Of a stretch of 64,000 nucleotides of DNA, positions 1 through 9,457 are shown piece by piece. Each line of letters begins with the position of its first letter. Positions within the stretch are counted from its first letter, which is position 1. The notes beneath the pieces are model-generated. The model was not told the origin of the DNA and did not search any database. It saw only the letters and a program-made list of their open reading frames with translations. A program made the translations under genes and the position numbers. Location: NCBI GenBank assembly GCA_933228675.1, contig OW121744.1, positions 61,173,928 through 61,237,927 of the forward strand, read 5' to 3'. The DNA is from Stomorhina lunata. Lineage: Eukaryota; Arthropoda; Insecta; Diptera; Rhiniidae.

Positions 1-231
1 TTTTTTTAAAAGTCCATGACGGATTTTTTTGAAAAGTTTTAATTACATTTTCACGAACATTTTTTTCGCAGTCCATTTTGATTGAAATAACTATTGAAAA
101 TTAATAATTTCAAAAATAATAGTATCTGACATATCTATAGAAACTAACTTGATCAAAAAATAAATTATTTCTTGCACTATGGATAAATTTTGTCTAAAAT
201 AGTAAATGCATATTTTTTTTAGAACACTCTT
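1..231 (-). mobile_element. Terminal fragment of a DD37E Tc1/mariner element
   Basis: This stretch matches the end of the fuller element at 55261-55491 almost base for base. It ends in the same terminal repeat (AAGAGTGTTCTAAAAA on the minus strand) followed by TA at 232-233. Positions 76 down to 1 encode the first 25 codons of the transposase (starting MDCEK), and the rest lies left of the window. The few differences include a K-to-N change at residue 6. The fragment abuts a mariner pseudogene directly on its right. The near-identity of the two copies suggests recent activity of the family. Confidence 0.85.
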
Positions 232-284
232 TAAGTTGTTAAACCATTTTTTTCTTTTCATTTGAAAGTCTGACATTGCCGAAA

Positions 285-2107
285 ATGGATCGCTTAAGTA
301 TCACTCAAGACTTAAAAATTATCAAAACAAACTGTGAAGAAATTTGAAGAGATGGGAGCGGTTAAAAATATTGTAAGGCCTGTGCATTAGGGTGGAGCGA
401 AAAACAACTTTTATTGAAATTCGATACACCTGGATGTGGAAATCGATGATCTTTATCCAAAGGTGCTCAGAAAAAAATTATGTCTACCTAGGTCAATGTC
501 CTGAGGTGGCTCACAGGACATTTATTTCTAGGACCCATTTGTATGGGGAAAAATGGGACTTTTTTCGGTTTTTGGTAAATTTCAACCAATAGATTCATGT
601 TTTTGGCAAAACAAATAATTGGATGAAGAAGACAACTAAATCAGCTTTCATTAGTGTCATAACTAAAAATCCTTGCAGTAGTTTTTAAGTTATTGCAATT
701 TGCCCCCAGAAAATTCGTGTCCTTTTTAATACGCCTATGGATATGCAGCAAAAAAATTAACTTAAGGGTCAAGAAATTAGAAAATAAGAATTTCCTTATT
801 ATCTTAAGAATTATAAGTATTAAATAGTTGAAATTTATTAGAATAAAATTACATTTACATAGTTTTTTGTTGTACTAGAAAATGGTACTTTTTATGGACC
901 TTTTAAAAACCCACTTTTTAAGTTTTAGAAGATTTTGTTAAAAAAAGTATTCAAAATTTCAAAACTTTCGATAGGCATTTTAAAATAGACAGATGTAGTA
1001 ATAAAATCTAAAAAATCTGAGTTTAATATCTCATATGGTTTCGCTGTACCTGCGACTTGAAATCGTAAAATTTCGCGAAAAAGTATATTTTTGGACATTA
1101 TTTAGGTAGATACATAGTAAATTTTATTTAAGTTTTCTTTTGATAAAACTGAAACAATTTTATTGTAATTGAGGAATGTCCACTAAAACTTTCGTTGGTA
1201 TTGGGAGAGCTTAACCCTTTTTTCATCGAGGCCAAAGGTCAAAATTTGGGTTTTTAGTGGCAAAAATATGAAATGTTATCAACTTAGTGGCGAATTTCGA
1301 TCAAAATTAATAAAAATATTAATTTTTTGGGAATATATTGTTTTATTAAAAAATTAATTAAATGACCAACAATTTTTTTCAACTTTATGAAGGGAAACCC
1401 CCAAAATTGTTTTAAAGCTTAAGTGATGGCAACAGATTTAATAAAATTAATCACTAAAATAAACCAAACAATTAAATTTTCGAAAAAAAAATTGGGTCAT
1501 TTTAGTCCCTATGTCTGTTAAGGGTTAAATGAAATATTTTTAATAAAACAATATACCAGTTACTATTTTTATTAATTTTGATTGAAAAGGTGGCGCACAT
1601 TGACTTTGACCTAGGAAGACAACATTTTTTTTTTAGTACCTTAGGATGTAGAGCGTCGATTTTTAACCCAGGCGTATCGAATTTCAATAAAAGTTGTTTT
1701 TCGCTCCACCCTACTGTGCATCATCGTTTCGCTGGTTCCGCTGAAAATATCGCTGCTGTAAGTGAAAGTGTTGCCGAAGACCCGAATGTGCCGATTCGTC
1801 ATTTTTAGGAATTAGGATATGATAACCGAAGAATATTGAATAATACGACTTGGAGAACATGTGGCTTTATTGCAACTGGATACTAATATTATGCGATTTG
1901 ACTCCATTAGACCTTTTTGTTGGGCTACGGGAAAGACCGTGTTTATGCAGATAAACCTTTAACACTGTAGCACTTAAAAACCAACATGTTATGGCTGAAA
2001 TACCGCCCAAAATGTATCAAAACGTGGTCAAATATTACCTCAAAAGTATCAATGCTTGCAACATTTCGCGTGGTGGTCCTTTAAATGATGTAGTGTTTCA
2101 CACATAA
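285..2107 (+). pseudogene. Mariner-family transposase pseudogene, split by a TIR element
   Basis: Two blocks, 285-387 and 1714-2107, are parts of one mariner transposase. The first encodes TVKKFEEMGAVKNIVRPVH (HTH region). The second continues HHRFAGSAENIAAVSESV, matching the usual mariner linker. Removing the inserted element (388-1713) and one 8-bp duplication restores a continuous frame across the junction. A stop follows at 1806-1808. The copy then jumps by deletion and frameshift to catalytic-domain remnants: a DLxxMW-like stretch near 1845, a TPLDLFV stretch near 1900, and the typical C-terminus RGGPLNDVVFHT ending at 2107. Most of the catalytic core is gone, so the copy is inactive. 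It is related to the copy near 42 kb. Confidence 0.8.
388..1713. mobile_element. Non-autonomous hAT-like TIR element, 8-bp TSD
   Basis: The element is 1326 bp. It begins TAGGGTGGAGCGAAAAACAA and ends with the reverse complement. The inverted repeat stays recognisable for over 100 bp, through the GACCTAGG-like stretch near 490 and 1607. It is flanked by a perfect 8-bp duplication, CTGTGCAT, at 380-387 and 1714-1721. An 8-bp TSD with a TAGGG terminus fits the hAT superfamily, although P elements also make 8-bp duplications. No transposase is visible; the small open frames at the ends lie in the terminal repeats. The interior (740-1560) is AT-rich with no recognisable product. The target was the mariner gene. 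Confidence 0.8.
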
Positions 2108-2137
2108 TGTCAAAATTGAAACTTTATAAGAAAAAAA

Positions 2138-2226
2138 AAATTTCGTATATATGTTTTATTTACATTTGCCGCAAAATGGATAACCCTTTAAATCTAACTT
2201 GTGATTAATTTTAACAATGTTTATAT
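2138..2226. other. Short AT-rich interval
   Basis: The tail of the mariner copy plus low-complexity sequence. No feature is recognised. Confidence 0.4.
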
Positions 2227-2660
2227 GGAACTAGCTGTACCCTGCGCTAGTTGCAGCTCCACCAACTTAAATAAGTTTAAAGGAAAAATATTATACAAAT
2301 ATCCAATTAGTTTAGATTCATTTTAATGATTTTTTCCGACCAACACATGATCAAATGCATAGCTTACGATTCAATTTATTTTGATTAATTTTTAGTGGCG
2401 CCTTTTAGCGAAAAATAGCGGCACGAATTTGGAAACAACTTTGCTGAAGTTCATAGCATGATCAAATGCACAGTTTACGATTTAATTCATTCTAAACCAC
2501 CTGTCGAAAATTGGTGAAACCAACTTAAAAATCTTCGTCGGCTCATGCGCAACAACTTTGATAAAGATCATAGCATGATCAAATGCACAGTTAACGACTT
2601 AATTAACTTTAAGTAGCACCACCTGTCGGAACTTAGTAATGTTCGTCGGCAGACAAGCTT
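2227..2660 (-). mobile_element. Helitron-like remnant (related to the 7.5-9.0 kb element)
   Basis: On the minus strand this contains two or three diverged ~130-bp repeats with the phrases CTCATGCGCAACAACTTTG (on plus) and GTGGCGC/CACCTGTCGG. These are the same tandem units seen at 8285-8860, 27480-27960 and 57150-57620. The left edge (CTAGCTGTACCCTGCGCTAG) can form a short hairpin next to a CTAGT-like terminus, as at Helitron 3' ends. The other end is lost. Family assignment is by resemblance only. Confidence 0.5.
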
Positions 2661-2667
2661 TCATTTT

Positions 2668-3472
2668 TATACCCTTCACCACCATAGGTGGAAAGGGTAT
2701 TATAAGTTTGTGTTGATGTATGTAACGCATAGAAATATTTGTCTTAGACCCACCTTTTAGTATACCAATAGGCTTAGAATCACTTTCTGAGTCGATTTAG
2801 CAATATCAGTCCGTCCGTCCATCTGGCTGGATGACTGGCTGGACCCCCCATATAAACCATGTAATCAAAGTACAGGTCTCAATTCCAAAGATAATTTGAT
2901 GAGATTTGACACAGATAATTTTTTTGATAGTGTAACCATGGCTATTGAAATTGGTCAAAATGTATTTATTATTTATGGTACCTCCCATAGGTGCCACTTC
3001 CCGGAATTGATATATTTTCCACAAATATCAACATTTTTTCATGAAATTTAAACCAGGTACTGCTTATGTAAACTTAAATAACTGTACAACTTGTTAAAAT
3101 CGGTCCACATTTGACCATAGCTCCCATACAAACTCTTCTGTCAAAACGCCCTAAATGAGTCAAAAATCACTAAAACGCTCGTAAATCTGAAGATAATGAG
3201 AATTTTAAGTTTATTTTTGCACACATAATTTTTGTAGCAACTGTAATCAATTTGCTAAATTTCGAGATAATCGATCCACATTTGACCCTAACTCTCATAT
3301 AATTCCAAATGACGGAAACAGCTTAAATATATAAGTTTTGAGAATATTTATGTATGATGGCAAAATTCAGCAAATACTTGTCTTTATGTAGGAAAAAGAA
3401 CACCTTTGACCTTAGTGGTGAAGGGTATCATATGGTCGGGCTTGACCGACTATAGCCCTTTCTTACTTGTTT
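2668..3472 (+). mobile_element. Helentron-like non-autonomous repeat (family H1), copy 1
   Basis: The copy runs from ATACCCTTCACCACCATAGG, a stem-loop with its partner GGTGGAAAGGGT, to GACTATAGCCCTTTCTTACT. Subterminal inverted repeats (ATACCCTTCACCAC at the left, GTGGTGAAGGGTAT at the right) and an internal GTCC/GTCY tract near 2808 are present. These traits resemble dipteran mini-me/DINE-1 type Helentron-associated elements (known family features: subterminal inverted repeats and a GTCY proto-microsatellite). No protein is encoded. About a dozen copies in this window share the layout. Confidence 0.65.
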
Positions 3473-3524
3473 TTATATGAAATTGAAAGCTTTATTTAGT
3501 ATATAGCAAAGGTGGGCACGCATG

Positions 3525-3745
3525 ACGTCAATTAGAGCCATTGAAAGGGACCTACGTGCTTAAGGGACCTAAATGCTTTAATTAGAGAAGTTTTACATAG
3601 CCTAATACTCAATCACCAGTGGTTGAGTTTAAAAACTATTTTTGAAAATATATTTTTTCAAGTGGGTCTGGCCGGGGATCTAACTTGGGACCTCTGGTAT
3701 GATAGGCGGATGACTGCTATACCACGGTGGTTCACTATCTCGATT
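3525..3745 (-). mobile_element. tRNA-derived SINE-like repeat, copy 1
   Basis: Read on the minus strand, the head (3745 down to about 3660) resembles a tRNA. A box-A-like GTGGTATAGCAGTC is followed about 40 nt later by a box-B-like AAGTTAGATCCCCGG, as in a Val/Gly-type tRNA. The tail continues to about 3525 and contains GCCTAATACTCAAT on the plus side. A second copy at 9205-9440 matches over the whole length and a head-only fragment lies at 32320-32375. The length (~220 bp) and head-tail structure fit a SINE. No clear target duplication was found. Confidence 0.6.
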
Positions 3746-3920
3746 ATTACACTCTGATACACTAAACAAAATCGGGAAACAACCTACCGTGACAAATCAT
3801 GCAAAAAAATTTTATAAGGTTCGTCAACCTTACGACCCGTAGCTTAGTCAGTTTGCATCCAATTTTATTATTTTTAAAAGCAAATAAAATACAGAATGCG
3901 CTTAAGCTTGACTAATCATT

Positions 3921-4735
3921 ATACCCTTCACCACCATAGGTGGAAAGGGTATTATAAGTTTGTGCTGATGTTTGTAACGCATAGAAATATTTTTCTTAGA
4001 CCCACCTTTTAGTATACCAATAGGCTTATATTCACTTTCTGAGTCGATTTAGCGATGTCCGTCCGTCCGTCCGTCAGTCTGGCTGGCCGGCTGGCTGGCT
4101 GGACCCCCATGTAAACCTTGTAATCAAACTACAGGTCGCAATTCTAAAGATAATTTGATGAAATTTGGCATAGATAATTTTTTTGACAATGGGACCATGG
4201 CTATTAAAATTGGTCAAAATCGGTTCATTATTTATGGTACCTCCCATAGGTCCCACTTCCCGGAATTGATATATTGGCTACAAATATCAATATTTTTTCA
4301 TGAAATTTAAAACAGATATTGCTTATGTAAACCTAAATCACTGTATCAAATTTCGTTGAAATCGGTCCACAGTTGACCATAGCTCCCATACAAACTCTTC
4401 TTTAAAAACGCACTAAATGAGACAAAAAATCACTAAAACGCTCGTAAATCTAAAGATAATGAAAATTTTGAGTTTATTTTTCGCATACATAATTTTTGTA
4501 ACAACTGTAGTCAACTCGCCAAATTTCGAGATAATCGGTCCACATTTGACTCTAGCTCTCATATAAGTGCAAATGACGGAAACAGGTTGAATATATAAGT
4601 TTTCAGAAAATGTTTGTATGATGGCAAAATTTTGCAAATATTTGTCTTTAGACAGGAAAAATAACACCTTTGACCTTAGTGGTGAAGGGTATCGTATGAT
4701 CGGCTTGACCGACTATAGCGCTTTCTTACTTGTTT
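3921..4735 (+). mobile_element. Helentron-like repeat H1, copy 2
   Basis: This is a full-length copy in the same orientation as 2668-3472. It starts ATACCCTTCACCACCATAGG and ends GACTATAGCGCTTTCTTACT, with a GTCCGTCC tract at about 4057-4075. Divergence from copy 1 is moderate. It is non-coding. Confidence 0.65.
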
Positions 4736-5589
4736 TTGATATATTTGTAAATCAAAAGTATTTTTTTTTTTTTTGTTAAGAATATCTAAAAAAAAAACAA
4801 CAAACAGTCCACTTTTTCGACTTCAGTAGCATTTTATTACTTATTCTTACATAAAAGCTCATTAAAGTTTATATTAATATAGCAAGAGAAATTAGTTCCT
4901 AATAAAGTGTGGTTTCAATTTTTTAAATCAGACGAAAAATCTAAAAGTTATTAAGCTTTTAATAAGCCGACTAGGCCATACATTATGTACTAACATGGTA
5001 ATACGGCCTGTAATAGATGTTGGATACCAAGCAACGGTTCTGATTAACTTAACTCGGTAAACCCAGACATACCTTGGTTATTCTTTATCTCAACTGTGGG
5101 CACTGACCTACTCGTGGTATCACCCGGGTAACTACGTTAGCACCCGTTAATGTAGTGAGCTAACGCATGTGACGCATGTTCTCCCATATGAACGATAATA
5201 AATATGGATTAGGCCATTGAGCTAGTAACCAACTAATATGAAAAAGTAAAGTTTAGAATAAAAACATTCCCCCTAAATGTTAAAAGAGGACATCCGAAAC
5301 TTCGATAGAAAGACCAAGTAGAGGAAAATCTTTCAAAGCTTGGCCTATGCAATTGGAGATCGACTGTAATAGGTTGTAAAAGTTGGCCATTCAAGCAAGT
5401 TAGTAAACATTTTTTTTACCAGAAATTCATTATAAAAAGTATTTTGTTTAGAATCGAAGAATTTGAAGTTTAGAAAAAGTTATATAACTTTTGAAAATGT
5501 TAACCGATATCAATAACACAGGGCAACAGCAAAAATGTGCTCGAGTAACCACTATATACATTTGATGTATCATGGCTACCTTAGTACAA
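4736..5589. other. No gene seen; GC-richer block at about 4970-5230
   Basis: The flanks are poly(T)-rich. The central ~260 bp has clearly higher GC content than its surroundings (for example ACTCGTGGTATCACCCGGGT). It has no long open frame and no repeat partner in this window. It could be the untranslated remnant of a retrotransposon, but I do not recognise it. Confidence 0.3.
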
Positions 5590-6544
5590 AAATGGTAAAA
5601 TTTTTAAATTCTATTTCAAGATTTAAAAAAATTTTTTTTTTTTTAAATTGCATTTTTTTTTTTTGACGTTTCTTCAAATAATTAATGATAACTCAAAAAC
5701 TACTAGTCCGATATTATTTAAATAAAATCAGAAAAGATTTACATAACCTTTAATTCGTCTATATATCGCGTTTCAATTGGATCAATAGTATCGGAGTTAT
5801 AATAAAAAATTTAAGAAAAAAATATATTTTTTACGTAAAAATGGCAAAAATTTTCGTTTTAAAAAAATTATGAATCGCATAGCGACATATAATAGCAACA
5901 AAATGAGATATCGACCATAAAAATCGATTGATTTTTTTCGAATTTATTCACAATTTAGTGAATTCGCTCATTTTCACAAAATTTTAGTTTTTTGCTTGAT
6001 ATACGTATTATAGCGGGTTTTCAAATGTATGAAAAAAATAAATGTTCCAATTTCAAGGGGTGCATGTCGGATTATTGTGAGATTTGGTGAGAAACTTTCA
6101 CCCACAAAATTTTAGTCGAATTGGACAACGTTAACACGTAGCGCATAGGCCCCAAATCTGAAAAATAGCGTTTAAATCGAAAAAAATTGACAAATTTTAA
6201 GTTTTTGCAAAATTAACGCTATTTATTTCCCCTTTTGCAAAGAAGTGGATCCTGGTCCTGGGGAAACACAATGAGATTTCCAATAAGCTACATATCTTTA
6301 AAATCGGTTAAACAGTTTTCGAGTTACTACAATTTGCACTGGCCATTACGAAATGTAGCAAAAACTGCAAAAACTCTTATTTATCCCCATACAAATTAGC
6401 TTAAAACTTTGGGCCCGTTGCACGGGTTATGAATTCTAAAAATGAATCAATAATATTTTGCGCACTTCCGATTGACATAATATGGCCACATAATTTTACT
6501 ATTCATCTATCAGAGACAAAAGTGGAAAAACGACCCACCCTAAT
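5590..6544 (-). mobile_element. Fragment of a second TAGGGTGG hAT-like family
   Basis: The right edge reads GGAAAAACGACCCACCCTA, so the minus strand begins TAGGGTGGGTCGTTTTTCC. The next ~300 bp on the minus strand (CACTTTTGTCTCTGATAG, TTTGCAGTTTTTGCTACA) match 11963-12260 on plus. The termini resemble those of the 388-1713 element. The opposite terminus was not found, so the left boundary is approximate. There is no coding sequence. Confidence 0.5.
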
Positions 6545-7073
6545 AACTAGTGCTCAAAAAGAACCTTATCTGAACCGACATGTTTAATATGTTATTTCTG
6601 GCAAACAAATAGCTAAGTACCATTTAGAATTGACCGTTCTAAATCGAAAAAAAAAACTGGTGACTATTTGCTTCAGGGTGCTTCGAGTCGGAATGACTTT
6701 TGTTTATTTGGTTGTTTCAGAAGACCCATGTAGTCAAATTCATTTATCACTTGTTATTATTTTATATTCTTGAACTAGATTAAATTGAGGTGTGTACTTG
6801 TGGAATTTTATTATATTTCCTATCTTATCGGCTGTGAATTCCCGATAAATTTCTGAGTAAACGTTATTCATTTTTTAAGCAAAAAATAAAGAAAAGACAA
6901 TAATCAGAAATAAGTTGTCGGTTTTAGCTAATAAAAGATTTTATTGTTCCAACTGACAAAGTAATTTAATGTGAAAATATTAATTATACTATAAAATTTA
7001 CAAAATTTTGAAATATTTTATATTACGATTCCTATTTTATGTTTTGTAAATAATAAAAATTTTGAAATAAAGA
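6545..7073. other. AT-rich interval without recognised features
   Basis: No open frame of note, no terminal repeats and no partner elsewhere in the window. Confidence 0.4.
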
Positions 7074-7075
7074 TA

Positions 7076-7175
7076 GCTGGGGGGTTACTCCGTATCTCGA
7101 TTCGAAAGAAAATGTTTTTGAAACACAATGTTTTAAGCATACAAATTCGAATCGTGATACGGAGTAACCCCTCTG
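7076..7175. mobile_element. 100-bp palindromic MITE with TA duplication
   Basis: Both ends carry GGGGTTACTCCGTATC followed by CGATTCGAA in inverted orientation. The element is almost entirely a foldback of two ~35-bp arms around a short centre. TA flanks it at 7074-7075 and 7176-7177. A relative interrupts the H1 copy at 45485-45600. The TA target points to Tc1/mariner-type mobilisation. Confidence 0.7.
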
Positions 7176-7177
7176 TA

Positions 7178-7475
7178 TTTCTTTTCGAAATATTCATCTT
7201 GATGACGAAGTGAATTTTTAACTAATTGAGACCCTCAAAATCTGAAAAAATCTGGGTTTTACATTATTAGCTTCCACCGAATGGTGGATTTTAGTACAAT
7301 TTTCAACAAACATGTACTGGTTTTTAAGTCTATATCTCGTAAACTGTTCGAAATATTGCTTTTCTCTCTTCGGCAAATTTGTATTTCCTAATTAGATCTA
7401 AAAATTTTGCCTTGAGATAAAATCAGAAAAACAACAACATCTTACTCAAAACAGCATAACTGTAAAAAATGTTGT
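7178..7475. other. AT-rich interval without recognised features
   Basis: No supported gene or repeat boundary. Confidence 0.35.
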
Positions 7476-7510
7476 ATTTCATCATATCTTATATTCTTAA
7501 ACGAGCAATA

Positions 7511-7514
<4 letters not shown>

Positions 7515-7556
<42 letters not shown>
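7515..7556. repeat. (TA)21 microsatellite
   Basis: Perfect TA dinucleotide run of 42 bp at a fixed position inside the Helitron-like family. The equivalents at 26101-26127 and 58302-58333 are shorter, so the tract varies in length between copies. Confidence 0.95.
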
Positions 7557-7561
<5 letters not shown>

Positions 7562-8284
7562 GCTATCTCGAAAACGGCTCTAACGATTTTGATAAAATTT
7601 GGACAGTGGGTATCTTTTTTGATGTATAGGTCGAAAAAGAAGGGACTTTTAAACTTTTTCCTCTAAGAGGGTAAAAACGGGTAAAAAAGGGAAAAAATCG
7701 AAAACGCTATGTCTTCTAAAGTAATAGGTATAGAAACAAAATTAAAATTACGTTTTAAACAGCTTTGAAAATAAGCGGACAGGTGTTTGGTACTTTTTTG
7801 AAACTATGTCCGATAGGGGGTAAAAAAGGGTGAAAATAGTTTTTTTGGCACCTTTTTAACCCACTCTTATATTTTAAACTAAAGAATATAGAAAGAAACT
7901 TGGTACTGCAATCAATAGATGTAAAAAAAACATGAAACACGTATTTGGTACTTTTTTGATTTTGGAGCCAAAATGGGTAAAAAAGGGATAAAATGATAAC
8001 TTAACATCTCCAAAGTAATATGAATAGGAACATTATACATTATGTTAAATGCGTTTTAAAAAAATTTACCGAATTCAATTGGCACCAGAAAAGTACCAAA
8101 TATACATATGGAACTTTTAGAAATTAGGGAATAAAAAGGGGGAAAAATTAGTATTATTTTAAACAAATGAATGTTTGTCTGTATGTATGTTCTTTATAGA
8201 ATAGTAAACTGTGAATTTGATTGTGTTATGCTCTTTAGCGAAGATGTTGCGGATAAGCCGGCGAAGGTTTTAAAGTTGATAAGA

Positions 8285-8860
8285 CTAATTTCCGACAGAT
8301 GGCGCCACTGAAAATTACTAAAAATTAATTAAATCGTAAACTGTACATTTGATCATGCTATGATTTTTAGCAAAGTTGTAGCGCATGAGCCGACGAAGGC
8401 TTTTTAGTTGGTATGAATAATTTCCGACAGGTGGCGCTACAGCAACTTACTCAAAGTCAATTTAATCGTAATCTGTACATTTAATCATGCTACAATCTTT
8501 AGCAAAGTTGTTGCACATGAGCCGACGAAGGTTTCTTAGTTGGTATGAAGAAATTTCGACAGGTGGCGCTACTGAAATTTACTCAAAGTCAATTTAATCG
8601 TATGCTGTACATTTAATCATGCTATAATCTTCAGCAAAGTTGTTACGGATAAGCCGAAGAAGTTATATGAATTGGAATAAGCAAAGTCCGACAGGTGGCG
8701 CCACAGAAAACTACTCAAAATGAATTAAATCGTAAACTGTGCATTTGATCAGATTATAATCTTTAGCAAAGTTGTTGCGCATGAGTCGACAGAGGTTTCT
8801 GTTGATATGAATAATTTCCAAAATTATTCAAAATGAGTTAAACTGTAAACTATGCAAACT
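8285..8860 (+). repeat. ~130-bp tandem repeats inside Helitron-like element
   Basis: Four to five diverged units, each with TTTCCGACAGRTGGCGC, an AATCGTAAACTGTACATTTG-like phrase, TTTAGCAAAGTTGTTGCGCA and CCGACGAAGG. The same array occurs in the two other copies, and fragments of it lie at 2227-2660. Confidence 0.75.
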
Positions 8861-9204
8861 ATGTGTTGGTCGGACAAAATAAATCAAATAATTCAAAATT
8901 AACTGAATATTCCTACAATGTCTTTCCTCTAAATTTATTTTAGCACTTTATAATATAAAATATATAAAAACTTTAAAATTTTCCTCAAAATGCTTATCAT
9001 AAAGCTCCGAGCAAGGCTCGGTCTACCAGGTACTTTTTCAATTGTTGATGATGGAAAGTATCAGTCATTGAGTGAAAAGTCAGGATTATAGAAGGGATAA
9101 ATTAATAATTCGATTCGAATGATTCTACATAATTCCCATGACATTTCAATTAAAACAAGGGGTACATCTCTCAGACAATGAGGTGCATCCGATTCTATTT
9201 TTAA

Positions 9205-9440
9205 ACTTATTGAAAGGGACCCACGTTTTAACTCCGGCTCTGAACGGCAAATGTATTAGTTAGAGAAGTTTTAGATAGCCTAATACTCAATAACAAGTGG
9301 CAAGCTGAGTTATGTACAATGTGAACCGCATTATTGAAAATGAATTTTTTCAAGTGGGTCTGGTAGGGGATCCAACTTGGGACCTCGTGTATGCTAGACA
9401 GATGACTAACATGCGAGCCCATGGCGGTTCATAACTTCGG
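9205..9440 (-). mobile_element. tRNA-derived SINE-like repeat, copy 2
   Basis: Matches copy 1 (3525-3745) along its length, including GAGAAGTTTTAGATAGCCTA and TCAAGTGGGTCTGG. The minus-strand head near 9430 carries the tRNA-like region, with box B degenerate (CAAGTTGGATCCCC). The 21-bp satellite begins within about 30 bp of this head. Confidence 0.55.
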
Positions 9441-9457
9441 GGGTTATTTTACTTATT

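Larger units (their letters stand above)
7476..9034 (+). mobile_element. Helitron-like element, copy 1
   Basis: The 5' side begins around TCTTATATTCTTAAACGAGC and runs straight into a (TA)21 tract (7515-7556). The 3' side ends with the hairpin CCGAGCAAGGCTCGG (6-bp stem, 3-nt loop) about a dozen bases before the end (ACCAGGTACT). A 5' TC, a 3' hairpin near the end and no TIR or TSD are Helitron traits. The interior holds paragraphs of AAAAAGGG-rich sequence and then about five ~130-bp tandem units (8285-8860). Other copies are at 26067-28130 (+) and 56958-58362 (-). No Rep/helicase gene is present, so it is non-autonomous. Confidence 0.6.

Noticed and set aside
7515..7556. TA tract as a promoter TATA region
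   Set aside because: It is a length-variable microsatellite at a fixed place in a repeat family, with no gene downstream.
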